Below are positions 18,736 to 30,829 of a stretch of 64,000 bases of DNA, piece after piece. The stretch is from Tatumella ptyseos ATCC 33301. Its GTDB lineage: Bacteria > Pseudomonadota > Gammaproteobacteria > Enterobacterales > Enterobacteriaceae. The notes beneath the pieces are model-generated. The model saw nothing but the letters and a program-made list of their open reading frames with translations. It ran no database searches and was not told the DNA's origin. The position numbers were made by a program, and so were the translations under genes. The DNA lies in the NCBI RefSeq assembly GCF_000735525.1, contig NZ_JMPR01000054.1, positions 50,746 to 114,745 on the forward strand. The letters are read 5' to 3'. How positions within the stretch are numbered: the first letter of the stretch is position 1; the number at the start of each line of letters is the position of its first letter.

Positions 18736-20157
18736 TCAGTTAATCGCCTGCTGAACCATAAGCTGACCGGCCACGCCGCGGTCAGCCAGTTCAAGATTCT
18801 GGCTGTAATAAACAAACGGAAAATGCTCAGAGGAACTGTGCGGGAAAGTGACCAGTAATTCCACGGTACCGTCCACCCAGACCGTATCTTTCCAGCCCCG
18901 ATCTTCTGCCATCGGCGGCGCACCGTTAATACTGCTGATAAGAAATACCGCGCCCTGAATATGGAAAGGTTGCGGATGATTAGCCTGCACTGTCCAGCGT
19001 TCAGTCGTTCCCTGAGTCACCACCGTATCAATACGCATCATATCCCAGGCACTACCATTGATGCCGGGCGGAGAATCATCCAGACGGATCTGGCGGCTGC
19101 CGGTGACGCTACTCTGCTGAGCCGGACCGTTCAGTTGTGTCGGCAAATCATTAGTCACCAGAGGCAATAAACCGGTCGGACGCAATGTCAGCACCAGCGT
19201 CGAGGTCAGAATAGAGGATGGCTGGAAGATACCCTTGATACGTTCAACAAAGGTCGCCGCGGTACCGGCAGTGATTGAAACATCATTGCCTTGCGAAAGA
19301 TCGACCAGCACTTCCCGGCGTTCCCCCGGGGCCAGCGCCAATTGCTGTACCGTGACCGGCGCGGGCAGAAAGCCCTGATCACCCGCAATCACGGTAAAAG
19401 GCCGGTTATCACTGAGTTGCAGCTGATAACGACGGGCATTGGAAGCATTCAGCAGACGTAACCTGACCCAGCCGCGCGATACATTCACATAGGGCTTCTG
19501 CACGCCGTTCACCAACAGAACATCGCCGTAAAAGCCTTCTTTCGCGTGACTGTCGTATTCCGGTGACCCGAAATTATCCAGTCGTTTGTCCTGAATGATC
19601 AGCGGAAAATCATCAAGACCATAATGTTTGGGTAATGCCAGAGATTTACTGTTGTCATCTTCAATCAGCCACATGCCCGCCAGGCCATTGTATACATGGG
19701 GAGCCATAAGATGTGGCGTATCGGCATGATACCAACAGGTCGCCGCAGGCTGGCGGACCGGCAGTACCGGTGCCCAGTCAACGTTCGGCGAAATCTGCCG
19801 GGGAGCCCCGCCATTCAACGCGCCAGGTACCTGTAATCCACTGATCGTCATAGAAACCGCCTCCTGCAAGCGGTTACTGTAAATCAGCTTAACATCATCA
19901 CCATTTTTTACTCGTACGGTCGGCCCCAGATAACGGCCGTTAAAGCCCCATACCGGCGCTTTATTCCCGCCACTGAAGGCCCAGTGACTCGACTGAAGGG
20001 TAAGAAATAGTGGTTGTCCGCGCCGGGATTCCAGCAAAGGCGGTACCGGTAAGGGATTCTCTCCGCGTTCCTCGGCCTGTGCTACCTGCGGTAATAATGT
20101 CGTACCCGCGACGGCTGCAGCGGATAACTGAAGGAACTGACGCCTGCTAAAAGACAT
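18736..20157 (-). CDS. ftsP: Cell division protein FtsP (SufI), Tat substrate
   Basis: Periplasmic multicopper-oxidase-fold protein that lacks copper and stabilises the divisome under stress. It begins with a twin-arginine signal, SFSRRQFLQLSAAAVAG, followed by a cleavage region around AQA. Three cupredoxin-like domains follow, with QVPGALNGG, YHADTPHL and WKDTVWVDGTVELLVTF resembling E. coli FtsP. The 473-aa length is close to the 470 aa of E. coli. The ATG at 20157 is the Tat-signal start; an upstream extension to 20220 is rejected. It lies downstream of plsC (80 bp). Confidence 0.93.
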   Translation of the reverse strand: MSFSRRQFLQLSAAAVAGTTLLPQVAQAEERGENPLPVPPLLESRRGQPLFLTLQSSHWAFSGGNKAPVWGFNGRYLGPTVRVKNGDDVKLIYSNRLQEAVSMTISGLQVPGALNGGAPRQISPNVDWAPVLPVRQPAATCWYHADTPHLMAPHVYNGLAGMWLIEDDNSKSLALPKHYGLDDFPLIIQDKRLDNFGSPEYDSHAKEGFYGDVLLVNGVQKPYVNVSRGWVRLRLLNASNARRYQLQLSDNRPFTVIAGDQGFLPAPVTVQQLALAPGERREVLVDLSQGNDVSITAGTAATFVERIKGIFQPSSILTSTLVLTLRPTGLLPLVTNDLPTQLNGPAQQSSVTGSRQIRLDDSPPGINGSAWDMMRIDTVVTQGTTERWTVQANHPQPFHIQGAVFLISSINGAPPMAEDRGWKDTVWVDGTVELLVTFPHSSSEHFPFVYYSQNLELADRGVAGQLMVQQAIN

Positions 20158-20237
20158 AATGCTTCTGACCTTATACTTATTAACGCCCCACGACAAACGA
20201 CCCACATTTTTTCTGACCACTTCAGCCAGCGGTCAGA

Positions 20238-20975
20238 TTATCTTTTTTCTTCCTGACTACGACGGGCAACCTCTGCATTCAGCTCTTCCAGTCTTGCCGC
20301 CATTAATTCACGGCAGTGAGTCGCCAGCTTCCTGGCGGACTGACCTTCAAACTGTTTGATATCGACAGGTGGCAGCATTTCAACAATCACCAGACCATTA
20401 TTCCAGCGATTAAACTTAATTTTATCATGGGTATCTGAAACAACCACCGGGATGACCGGAACGCCGGCGGCGATAGCAGCATGAAATGCCCCGGTTTTGA
20501 ACGGCAGCAGACCACGGCCACGGCTACGGGTTCCTTCCGGGAACATCCAGAAAGAGATCTCTTTTTTCTTAAATTGTTCGACCACATCACTGATGGTGTC
20601 GTGGGCTTTACTTTTATTATTGCGATCGATCAGCAAATTACCGGTCAGCCAGTAAAGCGGTCCGAAAAAAGGGACCCATACCAGGCTTTTTTTGCCGACG
20701 GTAACTGTCGGTGGCTGGACCATATTGGCCGCGGTGATCATGTCATAATTATTCTGGTGGTTAGCAATATAGATAGCATTACCGATTTTTTCAGCCCCTT
20801 CCGGTTTTCGGGACTCGATCCGCAGACCAAAAATATTGTGCAGCCAGCCAAACGCATGGGCAAAAGTCGCCACATGGCGAGGGTTGCGGGGAGAGAAGCA
20901 ACACCACAGACATCCGCCTACACAGACGATAACCGAATAAACAAAAACGAAAAGGGCGCGCAGAACTAACAGCAT
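20238..20975 (-). CDS. plsC: 1-acyl-sn-glycerol-3-phosphate acyltransferase
   Basis: Makes phosphatidic acid from lysophosphatidic acid at the inner membrane. The 245-aa product equals the E. coli length. The catalytic H-x4-D is in IANHQNNYDM, and the substrate-binding FPEGTRSRGRGLLPFKTGAF and VPVIPV blocks are clear. An N-terminal hydrophobic segment anchors it. It lies 166 bp after parC, as in E. coli. Confidence 0.97.
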   Translation of the reverse strand: MLLVLRALFVFVYSVIVCVGGCLWCCFSPRNPRHVATFAHAFGWLHNIFGLRIESRKPEGAEKIGNAIYIANHQNNYDMITAANMVQPPTVTVGKKSLVWVPFFGPLYWLTGNLLIDRNNKSKAHDTISDVVEQFKKKEISFWMFPEGTRSRGRGLLPFKTGAFHAAIAAGVPVIPVVVSDTHDKIKFNRWNNGLVIVEMLPPVDIKQFEGQSARKLATHCRELMAARLEELNAEVARRSQEEKR

Positions 20976-21141
20976 AACAACCTCTTAATAGTGGCCTGCT
21001 CCGGAGCATCCTGAAGACAGGCCTGAATATCACAACGCTGGCCGTAGGTCATCGCTGTGGTTACCCTGATATACTTTTCAGCCGGCAAGTATAACGTTTT
21101 TTTTTCAGTTCGCAGAATCTGCCGGCAGAAATATCAATCGG

Positions 21142-23433
21142 TTAATTCTCAGAAGACTCGCTGTCATCCTTAGTCCCGGCCTCTGCCCGTGACGGCGCAT
21201 CCACTTCCACCCGATCAATCCGTTGTAACCCGCGAGGTAACAGCGTACCGCGACGACCACGTTCGGTTCTGAATTTTTGTAAATCCTCTTCACGCAGAGT
21301 CAGTTTGCGTTTACCGACATGTAACGTCACCACACTTCCTGGCGGCAGCAGGAGTAACCAGGCCAGAGTATCTTTCCCTTCGGCCGCTTCAGCCGCCGGG
21401 ATAGAGATAATTTTATTGCCCTTACCTTTAGACAATGCTGGCAGATCAGTCACCGGGAACATCAGCATCCGTCCTGCCGCAGAAATCGCCAGCAGCATAT
21501 CATCATCATGATGGACGGCCAGAGGGGTCATTACTTTGCCATTGGCCGGCAGAGAGAGTAAGGCTTTACCGGCACGGTTACGCGACTGCAGGTCACTGAA
21601 GGTACAGATAAAGCCATAACCGGCATCCGAGGCCATCAGTAAACGCTGATCGTCAGCCTCCATCAGTACGTGTTCCATGGTCGCCCCCGGCGGCAACGTC
21701 AGTTTCCCGGTAAGGGGTTCTCCCTGGCCTCGCGCGGAAGGTAAGGTGTTCGGGTCAAGGGTATAGCTTCGTCCGCTGGAATCGATAAAGGAGACAGGGA
21801 GATTACTTTTACCCCGCGCGGAAGCCAGGTAACTGTCACCGGATTTATAATTCAGCCCGGCCGGATCAATATCATGACCTTTTGCACTTCTGACCCACCC
21901 CATCCGGGAAAGGACGATAGTCACCGGCTCTGAAGGCACCAGGTCGGTCTCGCTGATAGCCTTCGCTTCAGAACGTTCACACAGCGGAGAGCGACGATCA
22001 TCGCCATAGGTTTTACTGTCGGCCTGGAGTTCTTTTTTCAGTAACGTATTCATCTTACGTTCTGACGCCAGTAAGGCCTGGAGCTCATCACGCTCTTTCT
22101 CCAGCGCTTCCTGCTCTCCACGAATTTTTATCTCTTCGAGTTTTGCCAGGTGGCGTAACTTTAACTCGAGAATGGCTTCTGCCTGAATATCATTCAGCTC
22201 AAAACGCGACATCAGTACCGGTTTGGGGGCATCTTCTGTACGGATAATATCGATCACTTCGTCGATATTCAGGAACGCAACCAGTAAACCGGCCAGAATA
22301 TTTAACCGGCGCAGGATTTTATCCAGCCGGAAGTTCAGACGTTTACGGACGGTTTCACGACGGTAAACCAGCCATTCACTCAGGATTTCCCGCAGATCTT
22401 TCACCGCCGGACGGTTGTCCAGGCCTATCATATTGAGGTTAATACGATAACTTTTTTCAAGATCCGTGGTGGCGAACAGATGGTTCATCACCTGCTCTGC
22501 ATCGATACGGTTAGAACGAGGGACAACCACCAGCCGGGTCGGATTTTCATGATCTGACTCATCACGTAAATCCTCCACCATCGGCAGCTTCTTATTACGC
22601 ATCTGTGTCGCAATCTGTTCCAGCACCCGGGCCCCGGATACCTGATGAGGCAGCGCAGAGATAATGATTTCGCCGTCTTCTTTTTTCCAGACAGCGCGTT
22701 GTCTGACGCTACCGCGTCCGTTGGCATAAATTTTACGGATCTCGCTGCGCGGGGTAATAATTTCCGCATCGGTCGGGAAATCCGGGCCCTGAACAATGTC
22801 CAGCAGCTCATCCAGCGTTGTGGAGGGGCGTTCAATCAGTGCAATAGCGGCATTCGCAACTTCACGCAGGTTATGTGGCGGAATATCAGTGGCCATACCC
22901 ACCGCGATACCGGTCGTCCCGTTCAGCAGAATATTCGGTAACCGGGCGGGCAGCATTTTCGGCTCTTCCAGCGTACCGTCAAAGTTAGGGACATAGTCGA
23001 CCGTCCCCTGCCCCAGTTCACTGAGCAGGATTTCAGCATATTTCGATAAGCGTGATTCGGTATAACGCATGGCTGCAAATGACTTAGGATCATCCGGTGC
23101 CCCCCAGTTCCCCTGACCGTCCACCAGCGGATAACGGTAGGAAAACGGCTGTGCCATCAGCACCATCGCTTCATAACAGGCACTGTCACCGTGCGGATGA
23201 TATTTACCTAAAACATCCCCGACTGTACGCGCTGATTTTTTAAATTTTGCACTGGCATTTAACCCCAGCTCAGACATTGCATAGATGATACGTCGCTGAA
23301 CAGGCTTCAGTCCGTCACCGATATAGGGCAGTGCCCTGTCCATGATGACGTACATGGAGTAGTTCAGGTACGCGTTTTCCGTAAATTTATGCAATGCGAG
23401 ACGTTCAGTTCCGTCCCGGGTCATGTCGCTCAT
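21142..23433 (-). CDS. parC: DNA topoisomerase IV subunit A
   Basis: Breaks and rejoins DNA in the heterotetrameric topoisomerase IV that decatenates daughter chromosomes. The 763-aa product carries the catalytic tyrosine in [11 protein letters not shown]. The quinolone-resistance region reads [12 protein letters not shown], with Ser and Glu at the positions of E. coli Ser80 and Glu84 (wild type). The C-terminal beta-pinwheel follows from about residue 500. The ATG at 23433 (MSDM) is preferred to a TTG at 23442. Confidence 0.97.
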   Translation of the reverse strand: MSDMTRDGTERLALHKFTENAYLNYSMYVIMDRALPYIGDGLKPVQRRIIYAMSELGLNASAKFKKSARTVGDVLGKYHPHGDSACYEAMVLMAQPFSYRYPLVDGQGNWGAPDDPKSFAAMRYTESRLSKYAEILLSELGQGTVDYVPNFDGTLEEPKMLPARLPNILLNGTTGIAVGMATDIPPHNLREVANAAIALIERPSTTLDELLDIVQGPDFPTDAEIITPRSEIRKIYANGRGSVRQRAVWKKEDGEIIISALPHQVSGARVLEQIATQMRNKKLPMVEDLRDESDHENPTRLVVVPRSNRIDAEQVMNHLFATTDLEKSYRINLNMIGLDNRPAVKDLREILSEWLVYRRETVRKRLNFRLDKILRRLNILAGLLVAFLNIDEVIDIIRTEDAPKPVLMSRFELNDIQAEAILELKLRHLAKLEEIKIRGEQEALEKERDELQALLASERKMNTLLKKELQADSKTYGDDRRSPLCERSEAKAISETDLVPSEPVTIVLSRMGWVRSAKGHDIDPAGLNYKSGDSYLASARGKSNLPVSFIDSSGRSYTLDPNTLPSARGQGEPLTGKLTLPPGATMEHVLMEADDQRLLMASDAGYGFICTFSDLQSRNRAGKALLSLPANGKVMTPLAVHHDDDMLLAISAAGRMLMFPVTDLPALSKGKGNKIISIPAAEAAEGKDTLAWLLLLPPGSVVTLHVGKRKLTLREEDLQKFRTERGRRGTLLPRGLQRIDRVEVDAPSRAEAGTKDDSESSEN

Positions 23434-24061
23434 CTTAATCAATCCTCACTTCGCGGCCAGCCAGACACCAGTCTTTGGCGGTTATCTGGCGGGGATAGTA
23501 CATTATTCACAGGGCTTAGTCACAGGGACGAAGAGGACGCAGCACCGGAAGATTTTTTATGACCAACCGGTGAGTGGCTGAAAATAGCGTGACCAACACC
23601 GCCTGCCCCGCCGGTATGCTCTCGCGGTATCTCCGACCTGAGAGCGATACCCGGCCGATGACGATGCTTGTTCTGCCTTTTTATTTCCCGGACGGGGGAT
23701 AATGATACGCTCAGTCCCTCCGCCATACTCAGATCCGTCACCCGTTCCGCGATCCCCGGGTCAATATTATCGCTGTCAGTGTCGCTGACTGCAGAAAATA
23801 ACGGGTGTTTTCCCGGCAACCGCTCCCGGCCTGCACAATGTACTCAGCCCCGGCCATTCCCGATGTTCAAAAAAGTGGCCTTCCTGCCCGTATGTTTTCT
23901 TCCCGGGCCCCGGTCAGAGATCACAGCCCGCAACGGCTATCCGATACCCCGGGCACTGAGCGATTATTGCATCGGCAGCAACATTCTTCTGCTCACTGCA
24001 GGGTTTTTTTACTCATCCTCAGAGATCATAATGCGTAAAAATACTTAATGAGGAAACAGCG
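23434..24061. other. Non-coding region between parC and mdaB
   Basis: About 630 bp without a supportable gene. Frames on both strands (up to 126 codons) are rich in Arg, Pro and Ser, lack ribosome sites, and read like shadow frames of GC-rich DNA. E. coli has ygiSTUVW-qseBC-ygiZ in the equivalent interval, and no remnant of these was recognised. Confidence 0.4.
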
Positions 24062-24643
24062 ATGAGCCAGATACTGATTATTGATGGAGGGACCACTTTC
24101 GGTCACTCCGCCGGACGATTAAACCACACCCTGAGTGAAGAAGGTGCCGCAGAACTTCGCCGTCTTGGGCATCAGGTCTCCGTCACGCGTATCGATCAGG
24201 GCTACGATATCGAGGCAGAGATCGATAAATTCGTCAGCCATGATGTGGTCATTTTCCAGATGCCGGGTTGGTGGATGGGTGAACCCTGGACCGTTAAAAA
24301 ATATATCGATGAAGTATTTACCTATGGTCATGGCCGTTTGTATGCCAGTGACGGACGCAGCCGCGAAGACAGCACCAAAAAATACGGTTCAGGGGGCCTG
24401 CTGCAGGGTAAAAAATATATGTTATCTCTGACATGGAATGCTCCGCTGGAAGCCTTTACCGATCCGCAGCAGTTCTTTGAAGGTGTCGGGGTCGATGGCG
24501 TGTATCTGCATTCCCATAAAGCCTGTCAGTTCCTGGGTATGAGCCCGTTACCGACCTTTATCTGCAATGATGTGATTAAAGATCCGCAAGTGCCGTTCTA
24601 TATCTCGCAATATCAGCAGCACTTACAGAAAGTATTTAACTGA
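24062..24643 (+). CDS. mdaB: NADPH:quinone oxidoreductase MdaB
   Basis: FAD-containing two-electron quinone reductase of the flavodoxin-like fold, protecting against oxidative stress. The 193-aa product matches E. coli MdaB over its length: ILIIDGGTTFGHS at the N terminus, QMPGWWMGEPWTVKKYIDEV, KYGSGGLLQGKKYMLSLTWN and GVGVDGVYL. GAGGAAACAGCG precedes the ATG. Its stop is 3 bp from the stop of a convergent LysR gene. Confidence 0.95.
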   Translation: MSQILIIDGGTTFGHSAGRLNHTLSEEGAAELRRLGHQVSVTRIDQGYDIEAEIDKFVSHDVVIFQMPGWWMGEPWTVKKYIDEVFTYGHGRLYASDGRSREDSTKKYGSGGLLQGKKYMLSLTWNAPLEAFTDPQQFFEGVGVDGVYLHSHKACQFLGMSPLPTFICNDVIKDPQVPFYISQYQQHLQKVFN

Positions 24644-24646
24644 CCA

Positions 24647-25555
24647 CTACCGGTTCACTAACAGACCGTGCTGATGCACGGTCTGTTGCAGATAATCAAG
24701 AAAGCAGCGTACCCGTGCCGTCAGAGAGGTATTCCGGTAATACACGGCATGCACCGGAAGCTGCATCGGGTGCAGAACCTGTTCCAGTACCGGTACCAGC
24801 AGCCCCTGACGCAGTGCAGATGCAGAAGCAAAATCAGAGAGCCTGGCGATACCTTGCCCGGCAATGGCAAGCTGCAGGATAGTTTCCCCGCTTGAAGCCC
24901 GTAACGTGGGAGTGACCTGTAAAAGTTCATTCTGCGCATTCATCACCGGCCAGTGATTGTGTACCGCCGGCTGGGAAAATCCCAGTGTCCGGTGCTGACT
25001 GAGTTCATCACTGTGACGCGGCGTACCATAGCGGCGGAGATAGTCCGGGCTGGCAAATAAACGTAACGGGCTGTACCCCAGCAACCGTGCATGGATCCCT
25101 GAGTCCTGCAATACCCCCATCCGGATAGCGATATCCGTTTGCTGCTCAAGCAGATCAATAGGTAAATCGTCAGTGGCCAGTTCAGGTTCAATCTGCGGGT
25201 ATTGTTCTATAAATCCGCCAATAAACGGCACAATGACATGCTGCATAAATGAAGGGGCGGTGTTGATGCGTAATCTGCCTGCCGGGGTTTCCCGGCGGAT
25301 CGCCAGCTCATCTTCGGCAGACGCCATGGCAGCCAGAATTTCCCGGGCTCGCTGCAGAAATAATGTCCCTTCCGGCGTCAGTGCCATTCTGCGGGTAGTA
25401 CGCAACATCAGGGCGGTTTCAAGTTTACGTTCCAGGCGGCTCAGTGTTCTGCTGACTGTCGACGATGTCATATCCAGCTGTGAGGCGGCGGCCGTGATGG
25501 AGCCACTGTCCACGACAGCTATCCAGATCCGCATATCCTCAAGAGTAACTTTCAT
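24647..25555 (-). CDS. LysR-family transcriptional regulator
   Basis: A 302-aa LysR-type regulator. The N-terminal winged helix (about residues 4-62) contains GSITAAASQLDMTSSTVSRT and the linker RMALTPEG. The rest is a periplasmic-binding-like effector domain with LRINTAPSFM and IAIRMGVL. It is convergent with mdaB, and the ATG at 25555 is one codon inside the open frame. The target is unknown. Control of mdaB would be a guess, since the mdaB promoter lies at the far end. Confidence 0.88.
   Translation of the reverse strand: MKVTLEDMRIWIAVVDSGSITAAASQLDMTSSTVSRTLSRLERKLETALMLRTTRRMALTPEGTLFLQRAREILAAMASAEDELAIRRETPAGRLRINTAPSFMQHVIVPFIGGFIEQYPQIEPELATDDLPIDLLEQQTDIAIRMGVLQDSGIHARLLGYSPLRLFASPDYLRRYGTPRHSDELSQHRTLGFSQPAVHNHWPVMNAQNELLQVTPTLRASSGETILQLAIAGQGIARLSDFASASALRQGLLVPVLEQVLHPMQLPVHAVYYRNTSLTARVRCFLDYLQQTVHQHGLLVNR
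24660..24687. terminator. Perfect hairpin inside the LysR 3' end, possible mdaB terminator
   Basis: AACAGACCGTG/CACGGTCTGTT forms an 11-bp perfect stem with a 6-nt loop, 17 bp after the mdaB stop and within the last codons of the convergent LysR gene. There is no clear T run. Confidence 0.4.
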
Positions 25556-25701
25556 CAATTATTTTCCCGGCAGGTTCCCAGCCTTATCACCGGCCGGAGA
25601 GACCTGACAGGCTGCCATTGTGACTTATTGTGCCGAGTTTGCCATCAGCAGGCCCGCGATGACCAGAGAGCCCGCACAATATACCTGCTAAATGCTTCCC
25701 T

Positions 25702-26028
25702 TTACTCCCCGCCGGTAGGTCGGATTTTTCCTTCCATCACATAAAAATCCCCGGTCATAGTGGTGTAATAAGCATAAGAAATACCGGTTTTAAAATTATC
25801 GCAATGCACGACGGTATTATTATCTGACTCCTGCCAGCTCAGCAGAAAGCTGCCATCCGCCAGTTCACGCCACTGGAAAGGAATTTCCATCACGGTCCCG
25901 GTTAAGTCGCCCGATAAAAACTCCACACGAATAAGATCGTTCTCGGCATGATAACTGTTAATAATCTGCAGACCATTATCCATCGTTAAGGTAAAACTCT
26001 GGCCTGAATGAGGGAAAAGTGTTGCCAT
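25702..26028 (-). CDS. Small MoaF-like (lipocalin-fold) protein
   Basis: A 108-aa protein without signal peptide or membrane segment. Alternating beta-strand patterns (SFTLTMDNGLQIINSYH, DLIRVEFLSG, DGSFLLSWQE) and the closing ISYAYYTTMTGDFYVMEGKI recall the short MoaF-related lipocalin-like domain; this is recognition from memory and tentative. CGGAGA precedes the ATG. It diverges from a LysR gene 197 bp away, the classic layout for a LysR-controlled target. Function unknown. Confidence 0.7.
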   Translation of the reverse strand: MATLFPHSGQSFTLTMDNGLQIINSYHAENDLIRVEFLSGDLTGTVMEIPFQWRELADGSFLLSWQESDNNTVVHCDNFKTGISYAYYTTMTGDFYVMEGKIRPTGGE

Positions 26029-26224
26029 TGCTATTCTCCGTTAATCATTAGGGTTATCGGACTGCGTAACTGATATTACGTCGCTGTCGTCCGGGATCAC
26101 AGGACATCATGATTTAAGATCTTCCTGTCTACCGGGTCATCATATCTTCTGTCTGCGAAGTGTTTAACTTACAATCCGGATACAGTGAATGGAATATTAT
26201 TCCGTAATCAGACCCGGAGCGTAC

Positions 26225-27082
26225 ATGTATTCTGTGAAGGATTTATCTGTTTTTATTCAGGCAGCGAACAGCCAGAGCTTTGCCAAAGCGGCCAGTGCAC
26301 TCGGTATGACGCCTTCCGCCGTGGGCAAAGTGATTCAGAAAATTGAACACCGTCATAATATTCTGCTGTTCCGGCGCAGTACCCGGCATATTTCTCTGAC
26401 GGAGGAAGGTGAACTTCTTTTACATTATGCCACGACTATCGTCAGTGAATTTGATAATGCCATAAGTGCCTTCAGTGATCTTAAACAGAATTACCGGGGA
26501 AAACTGAAAATCAGCGTACCGAATATCGATGGTCTGTTCAGCCGACTGCTGGCAAAATTTATGCAGGCCTGGCCTCAGACTGAGCTCGACGTCGATGTCA
26601 GTGATGATCACAGCGATATTATTAAAGATGGCTTTGATGCGGTGATACGTTTTGGCGAAAGTCATGATTCGCGATTATATGCCAGAAGTATCGGCACATT
26701 ATCCATGGCTGTTTTCCATTCCCCGGCCTACGCGCCTGCAGAAAAGCTGAATGCGAATCGTTTTCTGTTTTACCGTTATCCTTCCACTGGCCGGATTGAA
26801 CGATGGGATGGCGCGATCCCGTTCGACCCGCGGGAAGTCAGACAGGCATCCGCGTTCAACTCGGTGCCGCTCATCCATCAGTTATGCCTTGCGGGGGCCG
26901 GACTTGCGTATCTGCCCGAATATATTTGCCGGGAAGCCGTCGCGGAAGGAAAACTTATCCGTTTAGCCGGCAGTGAAACATCCACCCGCACGGTAAATAT
27001 TGTCTGGCCGGATAACCGTCATACAGGACCTAAGTTACGTGCCTTTATCGATTTCTTTGCCCGTGAATTTCCGTCCTGCTAG
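26225..27082 (+). CDS. LysR-family transcriptional regulator
   Basis: A 285-aa LysR-type regulator: DNA-binding helix around FAKAASALGMTPSAVGKVI, then LSLTEEG-type linker (HISLTEEGELLLH) and an effector domain of the DmlR/PecT-like class (LKISVPNIDGLFSRLL, FDAVIRFGESHDSRLYARSI). The ATG at 26225 is chosen because CGGAG stands 7 bp before it; an in-frame ATG at 26189 would add 12 residues without a ribosome site. It likely controls the divergent MoaF-like gene and perhaps the EamA gene downstream. Confidence 0.9.
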   Translation: MYSVKDLSVFIQAANSQSFAKAASALGMTPSAVGKVIQKIEHRHNILLFRRSTRHISLTEEGELLLHYATTIVSEFDNAISAFSDLKQNYRGKLKISVPNIDGLFSRLLAKFMQAWPQTELDVDVSDDHSDIIKDGFDAVIRFGESHDSRLYARSIGTLSMAVFHSPAYAPAEKLNANRFLFYRYPSTGRIERWDGAIPFDPREVRQASAFNSVPLIHQLCLAGAGLAYLPEYICREAVAEGKLIRLAGSETSTRTVNIVWPDNRHTGPKLRAFIDFFAREFPSC

Positions 27083-27314
27083 CGTATCCGACAAAACTCA
27101 CAGCAGCCCCGGAAAGACAGACAATCCCTGAGAAAAAAGAGCCGGAGCGGTGATCGCAGACTGTCCCTGGCTCGCCATCAGGACAATAATTGTTTAACAG
27201 AATCCGGATACGCAGAACCAAATTCTGTATTTATCAGAACGGCTGACGCTCACGTGACACTGACGTCAAAAAATGGTTTCTATACGTTTTATCGCCATGG
27301 TTTGTCTGAAATTA

Positions 27315-28232
27315 ATGAATACATCTCGTCAGGGAGTTTATCTGGTACTGCTGGCCGCGACACTGTGGGGAAGCTCCGGGGTCAGTGCCCAGTATCTTTT
27401 CCGGTCTTATGCTCTGAGCCCCGGCGCTGTCACCATGATCCGGCTACTGTTTTCCGGTCTGATCCTGACAGCACTCGGTCTGCTACAGGGCAGCCAGCCG
27501 GGGAAAATGTTTCGTGAAAGGTCGACGGTGATCAGGCTGATTATTTTCAGTGTGTTCGGGACGCTGATGATACAGCTCTCCTTCCTGATCACTATAGAGA
27601 AGACCAACGCCGCGACCGCGACCGTATTACAGTTTCTGGCCCCTGTCGTGCTGGTCCTGTACACCGTCGTTACCCGCCGGAAATTGCCGGGAATGATGAT
27701 TTGTATTGCTGTACTGGCCTCACTGGCAGGAACATTATTAATGGCAACAAAGGGCCATCTGACATCCTTACAGCTTTCTGCTTCAGGTCTGATTTGGGGA
27801 TTGATCTCCGCCTGCGCGGCGGCATTTAACGCCGGGTATTCCTCAGAATTAATACGCCGGTTCGGCACATTGTCTGTCACGGGGATAAGTATGCTGATTG
27901 CCGGTGTCGCCCTGGTACCGTTTTATCTGCCGGGTCTGGACCTGCGTATGCTGGGCATTTCCGGCGGATTGGCTCTGGGTTATCTGATCCTGATAGGGAC
28001 CGCGCTGACGTTCAGTCTGTTTCTGAAGGGGGCTTATCTGACCGGAAGCCAGAATGCCAGTATTCTGAGCTGTGCGGAGCCATTGAGCAGTGCTTTCCTG
28101 TCGGTCATACTGCTGGGCGTTCCTTTTGGCTTGCCCGAATGGACAGGCTCTCTGCTCATTCTTTTCTCCGTCGTGCTTATCTCTCTGGCGCCGGATCCCA
28201 ACCGCTCAGCACGACGATTAACCGAACTGTAA
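27315..28232 (+). CDS. EamA/DMT-family transporter
   Basis: A polytopic inner-membrane protein of the drug/metabolite transporter superfamily with about ten hydrophobic segments in two EamA repeats. Family features include LAATLWGSSGV near the N terminus, EKTNAATATVLQFLAPV in repeat 1 and LSCAEPLSSAFLSVILLG in repeat 2. The closest resemblance is to YicL-like exporters. The substrate is unknown. The start is uncertain: ATG at 27315 (305 aa), 27297 or 27273 are all in frame and none has a strong ribosome site. It follows the LysR gene by 232 bp. Confidence 0.85.
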   Translation: MNTSRQGVYLVLLAATLWGSSGVSAQYLFRSYALSPGAVTMIRLLFSGLILTALGLLQGSQPGKMFRERSTVIRLIIFSVFGTLMIQLSFLITIEKTNAATATVLQFLAPVVLVLYTVVTRRKLPGMMICIAVLASLAGTLLMATKGHLTSLQLSASGLIWGLISACAAAFNAGYSSELIRRFGTLSVTGISMLIAGVALVPFYLPGLDLRMLGISGGLALGYLILIGTALTFSLFLKGAYLTGSQNASILSCAEPLSSAFLSVILLGVPFGLPEWTGSLLILFSVVLISLAPDPNRSARRLTEL

Positions 28233-28301
28233 TCGCCACAGATAACGGGGGATTTCACCGCAGTTTAACGCCAGGCAGACACCTGCCTGCCTGGCCGGGA
28301 C

Positions 28302-30221
<1,920 letters not shown>

Positions 30222-30244
30222 TTAGGTTGGTTCGCGCTGCATGG

Positions 30245-30826
30245 TCAGTCGCAGGCTAATCCCAGGAAATCAATCAACTGTGGAAAATAGCGTTCAAAAC
30301 CGCGGAAGGCATGGTCTCCCCCTTCCTCGACTGTCTGGCGGCAGGCTGAGTAACAGGTCAGCGCCTGCCGGTAATCAAGCACTTCATCGCCGGTCTGTAA
30401 TAACAGCCATAAAAGATCCGGTGCAACCAGGGGGTCGACCTGCATTGCCTTCAGGTCATGGATATGGCGAGACTCTAACACATATTCCCGGCCCGTGTAC
30501 GGGTTCCGGTTATCGCCAAGATAGTGTTGCAGCAGTTCAAAAGGCCGGGTCGCAGGGTTTATCACCACCGCAGGCAGCATAAAACGCTGTGACAGCCAGG
30601 TGGCATAATACCCGCCGAGAGACGACCCCACAATGCCCGCAGGCTCTCCGGCAAATTCCGGGACCAGTGCATCCAGCATCCTGGCGGCGTCATCGGGATA
30701 ATCCGGTAACTGTGGCGTGATCATGGTGACTTGCGGGTAATGTTGTTGCACCCATTGCTGTAGCAGGGTGGCTTTCACAGAACGGGGGGAACTGTTAAAA
30801 CCATGCAGGTAAAGCAAAACAGACAT
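30245..30826 (-). CDS. yqiA: Esterase YqiA
   Basis: Small alpha/beta-hydrolase with esterase activity on short acyl and palmitoyl-CoA substrates in E. coli. The 193-aa product equals E. coli YqiA in length. The nucleophile serine is in [12 protein letters not shown] and the catalytic histidine in [11 protein letters not shown], with an oxyanion-hole LHGFNSS at the N terminus. It starts 3 bp after the cpdA stop and is therefore probably translationally coupled. Confidence 0.95.
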   Translation of the reverse strand: MSVLLYLHGFNSSPRSVKATLLQQWVQQHYPQVTMITPQLPDYPDDAARMLDALVPEFAGEPAGIVGSSLGGYYATWLSQRFMLPAVVINPATRPFELLQHYLGDNRNPYTGREYVLESRHIHDLKAMQVDPLVAPDLLWLLLQTGDEVLDYRQALTCYSACRQTVEEGGDHAFRGFERYFPQLIDFLGLACD

Positions 30827-30829
30827 GGA

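Noticed and set aside
23668-24048. 126-codon plus-strand frame before mdaB
   Set aside because: No ribosome site, Pro/Ser/Arg-rich, no family likeness, and it would end just before the mdaB ribosome site.
28270-28295. GCCAGGCAG/CTGCCTGGC hairpin after parE as terminator
   Set aside because: A good stem but no T run on either strand; kept only as a possible structure.
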